Below, piece after piece: positions 58,909 through 64,000 of a stretch of DNA of 64,000 nt. The notes beneath the pieces were generated by a model, which had not been told where the DNA came from, did not search any database, and saw nothing but the letters and a program-made list of their open reading frames with translations. Numbering within the stretch: the first letter of the stretch is position 1; every line of letters starts with the position of its first letter. The translations under genes were made by a program, and so were the position numbers. Origin of the DNA: Mycolicibacterium sp. J2 (GTDB lineage Bacteria > Actinomycetota > Actinomycetes > Mycobacteriales > Mycobacteriaceae); NCBI RefSeq assembly GCF_026240945.1, contig NZ_JAPFPY010000001.1:1-64000 (forward strand), given 5' to 3'.

Positions 58909-59693
58909 GACTGGGGCTGCAGGGCAGTGCTTGACGCAGCCCGCCGAGCACCGAGCAGGCGCTGGGCGATCGGGACCCGCACCTGGATACCGAGCTGGCG
59001 GGACAGCCGGTTCTCGATGCCGGCCTGGATGAAGGTCCAGATGGTGGTCAGGGCAAGGTAATAGATGGCCGCGACGATGAAGATCTCGAAGGTGTGGAAG
59101 GTCGCCGAGCTGATGGACTGGGTCACCAGGAACATCTCACTGACGCCGATCACCGACAGCACCGAGGTGGTCTTCATCATCCCGTTGAACGAGTTGCCCA
59201 GCGGTGGAACCATCACCCGCAGCGATTGCGGCACGATGATCCAGCGCATCAGTTTCATCGGGGTCATACCGAGCGACGCGGCGGCCTCGAACTGTCCCTT
59301 CGGCACGGAATCGAGCCCGGCTCGCACGATCTCGGCGATATAGGCGCTCTCGTTGATCATCAACCCGATGATGGCGGCCTGGACGGCCGCCTTCACCGAC
59401 AGACCGGCCAGCGACACATCGTGGAACTGATACAAACCGACCGCAGCCAGCCCGGTGTAGATGATGACCAGCTGGACCAGCAGCGGGGTTCCGCGAATGA
59501 CCCAGATGTAGACGCCGGCACACCAGCGCACCGCGGCGTACTGCGAACGCCGCATCAACGCCAGGACCAGTCCGAGCAGGGTGGCCAGCACCATCGCCAC
59601 GATCGAGATGACGATGGTCAGCACCAACCCGTCGAGAAAGGGCTCGCTGGGGGTGAACAGGGCTTTCCAGAAGAACTGCCAATCGAAGGTCAT
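58905..59693 (-). CDS. Polar amino-acid ABC transporter permease
   Basis: A 262-residue membrane protein with five helices and the HisM/GlnP-type features: [44 protein letters not shown] and the coupling loop [32 protein letters not shown]. The C-terminal 40 residues are basic and cytoplasmic ([23 protein letters not shown]). It pairs with itself or a second copy to form the channel. ATG 59693. It overlaps the ATPase gene and starts six bases after the binding-protein gene. Confidence 0.95.
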   Translation of the reverse strand: MTFDWQFFWKALFTPSEPFLDGLVLTIVISIVAMVLATLLGLVLALMRRSQYAAVRWCAGVYIWVIRGTPLLVQLVIIYTGLAAVGLYQFHDVSLAGLSVKAAVQAAIIGLMINESAYIAEIVRAGLDSVPKGQFEAAASLGMTPMKLMRWIIVPQSLRVMVPPLGNSFNGMMKTTSVLSVIGVSEMFLVTQSISSATFHTFEIFIVAAIYYLALTTIWTFIQAGIENRLSRQLGIQVRVPIAQRLLGARRAASSTALQPQS

Positions 59694-59699
59694 CGCCGG

Positions 59700-60570
59700 C
59701 TATTTCTGGATGCTGAGCTCGGTCTGGCCCCACTGCGCGAGGGTCTTGTCGTAGGTGCCGTTGCTTTCCAGGGTGGCCAGCGCCGCGGCAATGGCGTCGT
59801 GTAGTTCCTTGTCGCCCTTCAGTGTTGCCGCACCGATCTTGATGGTGCCGAACGGCTTCCCCGCCATCTGGATCTTGGCGCCGGTCTTGGTGGCGTAGTA
59901 ACCGAGCGTCTCGGCGGTATCGAGATAGGCGTCGACCTGCCCGTTCTGCACCTGCTGTAACGCCACGTCGGCGTGGCTGTTGCGGTTGATGTCGACGGCC
60001 GGTTTGCCTGCGGCCGTGCACTTCTCGGACTGCGCGGTGACCAGCGATTCGGCGGTGGTGGCCACGGCGACGATCACCTTCTTGCCGCACAGACTGTCGT
60101 CCATCCCGGTGATGGCCGCCGGTTTGTCCTTCGACACCGCGATGCCGGTGCCCGAGTAGAGATAGGGCACGAAATCGACGACCGCCTCGCGCTCGGGCTT
60201 GATGTAGAGCTGCGCCATGATCACGTCGCACTGCTTGGCCTGCAACGTCGGAATGAGTGCGGGGAAGGCGGATTCGACGAACTGCGATTTCAAACCCATC
60301 TCGGCGGCCAGCGCCTTGCCGAGGTCGATCTCGCTGCCGACCAGCGCGCCGGTCTCGTCGTGGTACAGGTTGGGCGGCGTGCCGTCATTGGCCGCGCAGA
60401 TCTTGAGCGTGCCGGCCTGCAGGATGGCCGGTGGCGCCACCTTGGCCGGGCCACTGGGCTGTGCCGAGGACGAGTCCGACGAGTCCGACGACGAGCAGGC
60501 GGCCATGGCCGGCAACGTGACCAGTAGCGGCCCCGGCGGTGATCAGGGCTTTCTTCAGGGCTTTCGTCAA
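59700..60570 (-). CDS. Family 3 solute-binding lipoprotein (polar amino acid type), signal peptide frameshifted
   Basis: The mature domain is an intact family 3 binding protein: LKICAANDGTPPNLYHDETGALVGSEIDLGKALAAEMG, FVESAFPALIPTLQAKQCDVIMAQLYI and KGDKELHDAIAAALATLESNGTYDKTLAQWG. TTG 60570, with GGAGGA upstream, starts MTKALKKALITAG in a different frame. Removing one G from the four-G run at 60531-60534 joins the frames into a signal with LPAMAACSSS, a perfect lipobox. As written, the gene is frameshifted; translation from TTG 60515 would lack a usable signal. It is the first gene of the transporter operon. Confidence 0.85.
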
Positions 60571-60623
60571 AGTTCCTCCAAAGGTCGTACCGATACCGGC
60601 GTGGCTCAGCTCACACCTGGATG

Positions 60624-60656
60624 CCTATCGAACGATAGGCCGCTATCGATCGATAG
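60624..60656. promoter_or_regulatory. Tandem TetR-type operators before the transporter operon
   Basis: Two palindromes 18 bases apart: CCTATCG-AA-CGATAGG (60624-60639) and CTATCGATCGATAG (60643-60656). They lie 54-86 bases upstream of the binding-protein start and 62 bases past the end of the TetR gene, as expected for a local repressor's operators. Confidence 0.75.
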
Positions 60657-60717
60657 GGAAGCGTTGGACGGAGTTTTTTACACAGTTAACGCAGTCGTCA
60701 CCGCAGGAGGCGGGTGG

Positions 60718-61395
60718 TCAGCGGGCGTGAACGGACGCCGGCGCGGGCAATCGGCCGCGCGTCGCCTCCCGCACGGCGGGCAGCCGGGACTGGTCCACCA
60801 GCAGCGCCCGCAATACGAAATCGGCCGCCTGCACAGGACGCTCACCGTGCACCGAACCGGACGGGCCGCCCTGCTCACGCAGCGTCTCGAACAGCGTGCC
60901 GTTGATCACGCGCAGTACGAAGCCGGGCTCGAACGCCACGAACTCCCCCGCCATCCGGCCCCCTTCGACCAGCCGTTCGACCTGGTCGTGGAACATCGCG
61001 ATGCCGTCGCGTTCGGCTTCGAATTCGTCGAGCGCCAGCACCGCATCGTGGTACAGCCCGCGCGCATCGAAGGGCTGGGCCAGACTTTCCAGCACGTCGT
61101 AGGCGATCCCGAGGTGCAGCTTCTCCGCCCACGACGTGGTCTCGTCGAGGCGGCGCTGCATGCGCTCGATGGTCGGCCCGAGGTCGAGTTCGACCAGGGT
61201 GCGGAAGATTTCGTGCTTGGCCTGGAAATGGTGGAACAACGACGGCTGCCGGATGGCCACGGCGTCGGCGATATCCCGCGTCGATGTGCCGAAGTAGCCG
61301 CGCTGGGCGAAGAGCACCGAGGCCTCGAGCAGGATGCGGCCCCGGGTCGAGGACCAGTCGACCGCCTTCGGTTCCCAGCCCTGGCCGTATTTCAC
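60718..61395 (-). CDS. TetR-family transcriptional regulator
   Basis: A 225-residue repressor. The N-terminal helix-turn-helix is TRGRILLEASVLFAQRGYFGTSTRDIADAVAIRQPSLFHHFQAKHEIF, with recognition residues near 48-60. The C-terminal ligand domain is helical (LVELDLGPTIERMQRRLDETT, LALDEFEAERDGIAMFHDQVERL). It lies just upstream of the transporter operon on the same strand, with two palindromic operators between, so it most likely represses that operon. The ligand might be a transported compound. GTG 61395. Its stop is 147 bases before the operon start. Confidence 0.93.
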   Translation of the reverse strand: MKYGQGWEPKAVDWSSTRGRILLEASVLFAQRGYFGTSTRDIADAVAIRQPSLFHHFQAKHEIFRTLVELDLGPTIERMQRRLDETTSWAEKLHLGIAYDVLESLAQPFDARGLYHDAVLALDEFEAERDGIAMFHDQVERLVEGGRMAGEFVAFEPGFVLRVINGTLFETLREQGGPSGSVHGERPVQAADFVLRALLVDQSRLPAVREATRGRLPAPASVHAR

Positions 61396-61407
61396 GACCC
61401 AACTGTG

Positions 61408-63012
61408 TCACACGGCGGCGACCGGCGGCTTCGGGTAGACCTGGCGCCCGGCCAGAAATGTCATCCGCACCTCGAGACCGGCAATGTCCTCCGGCGCGGT
61501 CTGCGCCGGATCTGCGTTCAGCACAACGAGATCGGCGTACTTCCCCACCTCGATGGAACCGATGACGTCGTCGGCGAACAGCTGGTAGGCGGCGTCGATG
61601 GTCTGCGCACGAAGACCTTGCTCAACCGTCAACCGCTCCTTCGGTGCCAGCACCCGCCCGCTGGGCGCGGTGCGGGTGGCGGCCACACCGATATTGCGCA
61701 GCGGCTCCTCCGGCGTGACCGGCGGATCGTTGTGCAGCGAGATCCGCATGCCGGTGGCCACCGCCGAGCCGCAGGGCATCCACTGCTCACCGCGTTCGGG
61801 CCCGAACAGTCCGTCGACGATCACGTCACCCCAGTAGTGCAGCTGGTCGACGAACAGGCTGCAGGTGACACCCAACTCGTGTGCGCGCTGCAACTGCGCT
61901 GCGGTGATGGCACCGACATGCTCCAGCCGCAGCCGGTGGTCGGCACGCGGATTGGCCTGCAGCGCTTGCTCGTACACGTCCAAGATGGTGTCCACCCCAT
62001 GATCGCCGTGCACATGGCAGGCCATCTGCCAGCCCAGCGGGTAGAACGCGCCGACGATCTCGGTGAGCTGTTCGCGCGTGTAGTTGGCGTGCCCGCACGA
62101 GCCCGGGACACCGATGATGCGCGTGTCCTCGGTGTCCAGGTACGGGACGGTCAGATCGATATTGCCGATCCACGGGGAACCATCCACCCAGATCTTGATG
62201 CCGACCTGGCGGACCATGTCATCGCCGTCGCCGGGCCGCGCGTCGGTGTGCAGTTGCGCCGTGGACATCTCGTAGGTGCGCAGCCGCACCGTCAACCGGT
62301 CCTGCAGCGCAGCCAGCATCGGCCGGAACATCGGGTCGAACGCCATCTCCGAACATGTGGTCAGCCCCGCCCGGTTCAGTCGGTCGCATTCGGCCAGCAG
62401 CATCGCCGGGTAGTCGCTGACCTTGATGGCCCCACCCAGCAGCGGGAACACCGCGGCCGATTCCTCGGCGGTGCCGTCCAGCTCACCGTCGGCGTCGCGG
62501 CCGTATCTGGCACCTTTCGGGTCGGGGGTGCTGCGGTCCAACCCGGCAGCCCGGGCCGCGGCGGTATTGAAGAACGCCTTGTGCCCCGAGTTGTGGATGA
62601 TCACCAGCGCTGTGGCCGCGACCCCGTCCAGCCACGCCAGGGTCGGCTCCGGCAGGCCGCGCTGCAATAGCGGATCCCAACCGTTCAGGTAGGCGCCGTC
62701 GGCGCCGCGGCGGGCGACCTCGGCATGCACCGCCGCGACGACATCGTCGGCCGAGCCCAGCGTCACCGGCCGGATGTCGGCCATCCGGTCCGACAGGGCG
62801 ACCGCCTCCATCAACGGATGGCCGTGGGCTTCGACGAACCCGGGCAGCACGCAGCCGTCACCGACGTCGAGCACGGTGGTGTCCGGACCGACCCAGCCGT
62901 CGGTGTCGTCGATCGCGACGATCCGGCCGTCGGCCACGGCCAGTGATCGTGCGGTGGGCCGCGCCTCGTCGACGGTGCGGATGTGTCCGGTGATGACCAG
63001 GTCGGCGGGCAT
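61408..63012 (-). CDS. Amidohydrolase family 3 protein (counterpart of Rv0552)
   Basis: A 534-residue metal hydrolase. Metal ligands His63 and His65 in GFVEAHGHP, the LNGWDPLLQRGLPEPTLAWLDGV helix, IIHNSGHKAFFNTAAARAAG, HVHGDHGVDTILDVYEQAL and LEHVGAITAAQLQRAHELGV are typical of the YtcJ/AepA group, followed by the C-terminal beta sandwich (EVGKYADLVVLNADPAQT). Substrate unknown. ATG 63012 (MPADLVITG) is preferred; GTG 63018 adds two residues. It sits 12 bases upstream of the TetR gene and may share its transcript. Confidence 0.9.
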   Translation of the reverse strand: MPADLVITGHIRTVDEARPTARSLAVADGRIVAIDDTDGWVGPDTTVLDVGDGCVLPGFVEAHGHPLMEAVALSDRMADIRPVTLGSADDVVAAVHAEVARRGADGAYLNGWDPLLQRGLPEPTLAWLDGVAATALVIIHNSGHKAFFNTAAARAAGLDRSTPDPKGARYGRDADGELDGTAEESAAVFPLLGGAIKVSDYPAMLLAECDRLNRAGLTTCSEMAFDPMFRPMLAALQDRLTVRLRTYEMSTAQLHTDARPGDGDDMVRQVGIKIWVDGSPWIGNIDLTVPYLDTEDTRIIGVPGSCGHANYTREQLTEIVGAFYPLGWQMACHVHGDHGVDTILDVYEQALQANPRADHRLRLEHVGAITAAQLQRAHELGVTCSLFVDQLHYWGDVIVDGLFGPERGEQWMPCGSAVATGMRISLHNDPPVTPEEPLRNIGVAATRTAPSGRVLAPKERLTVEQGLRAQTIDAAYQLFADDVIGSIEVGKYADLVVLNADPAQTAPEDIAGLEVRMTFLAGRQVYPKPPVAAV

Positions 63013-63129
63013 GGACACGATTGTTCAAAGTTTTTTCCGCGCGCGTGTCGATTTGGCAGGGTTGTCGTTCGACGTACTTGCGAGGGCCATCCGAACAGAG
63101 GCGGGCCCCCAACCCGAGGAGAGCACACC

Positions 63130-63585
63130 ATGTCGCGCTACATGCTGATCATGCGGTCCACCCCGGCGGCCGAAGAGTTCGTCGCGGAGAACATCAATTT
63201 CGACGAGATCATCGCCGCGATGGGCCGCTACAACGAGGAACTGATCAAGGCCGGCGTCATGCTGGCCGGCGAGGGACTGACCGCGCCCGAGGAGGGCTTC
63301 GTCGTCGACTTCGACGCCGATCCGCCGGTGGTGACCGACGGCCCCTACGCCGAGACCAAGGAACTGTTCAACGGCTTCTGGATCCTGGACGTGTCGTCGA
63401 AGGAAGAGGCCAAGCAGTGGGCCCGCAAGTGCCCGCTCGGGCCCGGCGTGAAGCTGGAGGTGCGCCGGGTCAGCGAGTCTGACGAGTTCCCGCAGGACAA
63501 CGAGTGGATCCAGAAAGAGATCCAGTGGAGGGCCGACCTCGCGGAGAAGGCCGCCGCAGCCGCCCGCGCCGCCGCCGGGCGCTGA
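63130..63585 (+). CDS. YCII-family protein
   Basis: A 151-residue protein of the YCII/DGPF group: SRYMLIMRSTPAAEEF at the start, MGRYNEELIKAGVMLAGEGL, VVTDGPYAETKELFNGFWILDVSSKEEAKQWARKCPLGPGVKLEVRRV. These small proteins adopt a ferredoxin-like dimer and are often linked to sigma factors, none of which is seen here. The last 25 residues form an Ala/Glu-rich helix. ATG 63130 follows GAGGAG. A strong hairpin follows the gene. Confidence 0.9.
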   Translation: MSRYMLIMRSTPAAEEFVAENINFDEIIAAMGRYNEELIKAGVMLAGEGLTAPEEGFVVDFDADPPVVTDGPYAETKELFNGFWILDVSSKEEAKQWARKCPLGPGVKLEVRRVSESDEFPQDNEWIQKEIQWRADLAEKAAAAARAAAGR

Positions 63586-63595
63586 GGTCGGTGGT

Positions 63596-63638
63596 CCCGA
63601 ATTCCCCGGTGCTGCGCCGCGCCGCCGGGGAATTCGGG
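63596..63638 (+). terminator. Hairpin terminator after the YCII gene
   Basis: A perfect 14-bp stem (63596-63609 with 63625-63638) with a 15-base loop lies about 10 bases past the stop codon and upstream of fadD8. Confidence 0.8.
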
Positions 63639-63682
63639 GCATCCCCTGGCTTCATTTCTGGAACACGTTCTAGTGTGTCGGT

Positions 63683-64000
63683 ATGAGTGACGATCTGCTG
63701 CGCCACCCGATCCATTCCGGACACCTCACCGTCGGCGCCCTCAAGCGCAACAAGAACAAGCCCGTGCTGTTTCTCGGCGACACCACGCTGACCGGCGGCC
63801 AGCTCGCCGAACGCATCAGCCAGTACATTCAGGCGTTCGAGGCGCTGGGGGCAGGAACCGGCGCCGCCGTGGGGCTGCTGTCGCTCAACCGTCCCGAGGT
63901 GCTGATGATCATCGGGGCCGGGCAGACCCAGGGGTACCGCCGCACCGCACTACACCCTCTAGGCTCGCTGGACGACCACGCCTATGTGTTGAGCGACGCC
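63683..64000 (+). CDS. fadD8: Acyl-CoA synthetase FadD8, N-terminal part (partial)
   Basis: The first 106 residues of an adenylate-forming enzyme: MSDDLLRHPIHSGHLTVGALKR, then NKPVLFLGDTTLTGGQLAERISQYIQAFEALG and LLSLNRPEVLMIIGAGQTQGYRRTALHPLGSLDDHAYVL. This follows M. tuberculosis FadD8 (Rv0551c) nearly residue for residue, and position beside the amidohydrolase fits. Catalytic motifs lie outside the window. ATG 63683. Short spacing after the hairpin at 63596 suggests its own promoter near 63660, which contains TTCTAGTGTG. Confidence 0.9.
   Translation, partial: MSDDLLRHPIHSGHLTVGALKRNKNKPVLFLGDTTLTGGQLAERISQYIQAFEALGAGTGAAVGLLSLNRPEVLMIIGAGQTQGYRRTALHPLGSLDDHAYVLSDA

Noticed and set aside
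60217..62670. An 817-codon plus-strand open frame
   Set aside because: It covers the binding protein, TetR and amidohydrolase genes on the opposite strand and has no domain of its own.

Overview
The window is high-GC actinobacterial DNA and almost certainly comes from a Mycobacterium/Mycolicibacterium species, probably a rapid grower. The best evidence is the right half. There menaquinone and neighbouring genes (yajQ, gpsA, htpX, grcC1, menJ, menG, mgtA, menD, bpoC, menC, an amidohydrolase, fadD8) follow the order of the M. tuberculosis Rv0551c-Rv0566c block, with insertions. TrcRS, a PE-PPE-domain protein, a cutinase, MmcO and many short exported proteins support the assignment. No database search was run; family calls rest on motifs and remembered sequences.

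Layout. 1-700: the end of an IS3-type element, cut by the window edge. 705-11463: a receptor-like Ser/Thr kinase fused to an amino-acid-binding ectodomain, divergent from a flippase-like membrane protein with a degenerate kinase-like domain, then TspO, two mycobacterial-type membrane/exported proteins, a cutinase and a PE-PPE-domain protein. 11476-12435: about 1 kb without a convincing gene. 12436-22270: a copper-resistance island with CopZ-like chaperone, CPH-type P1B ATPase, BlaI/M56 pair, NlpC/P60 protein, MmcO-like oxidase, two-component pair and DUF305 lipoprotein. It carries two copper-type palindromes before the chaperone and a CopR-like direct repeat before both the oxidase and the DUF305 gene.

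22455-28088: small exported proteins (one hemophore-like), then a stress module (DUF3562-like protein, tandem-domain universal stress protein, DUF5994-type protein, atypical pyruvate kinase). 28148-34756: tRNA-Tyr, yajQ, two tandem exported paralogues each with a near-identical terminator, a lipoprotein, a DUF1023 hydrolase, gpsA interrupted by an in-frame TAG, and two secreted proteins. 34866-40560: trcS/trcR, a SulP-carbonic anhydrase fusion, and an AbiEi/DUF559 gene bracketed by related palindromes.

40601-54787 is the menaquinone block: polyprenyl chain synthesis (grcC1), ring assembly (menD, menC), methylation (menG) and side-chain saturation (menJ), with mgtA and accessory genes between. 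54837-63012 holds a FadD-type ligase and an amino-acid ABC transporter plus gamma-glutamyltransferase operon. A TetR gene lies upstream, with two tandem palindromic operators between it and the operon. The window ends with an amidohydrolase, a YCII-family protein and the start of fadD8.

Three genes carry lesions visible in the sequence: a nonsense codon in gpsA and one-base G-run shifts in the M56 peptidase and in the transporter's binding-protein signal peptide. They may be real or may be sequencing errors.
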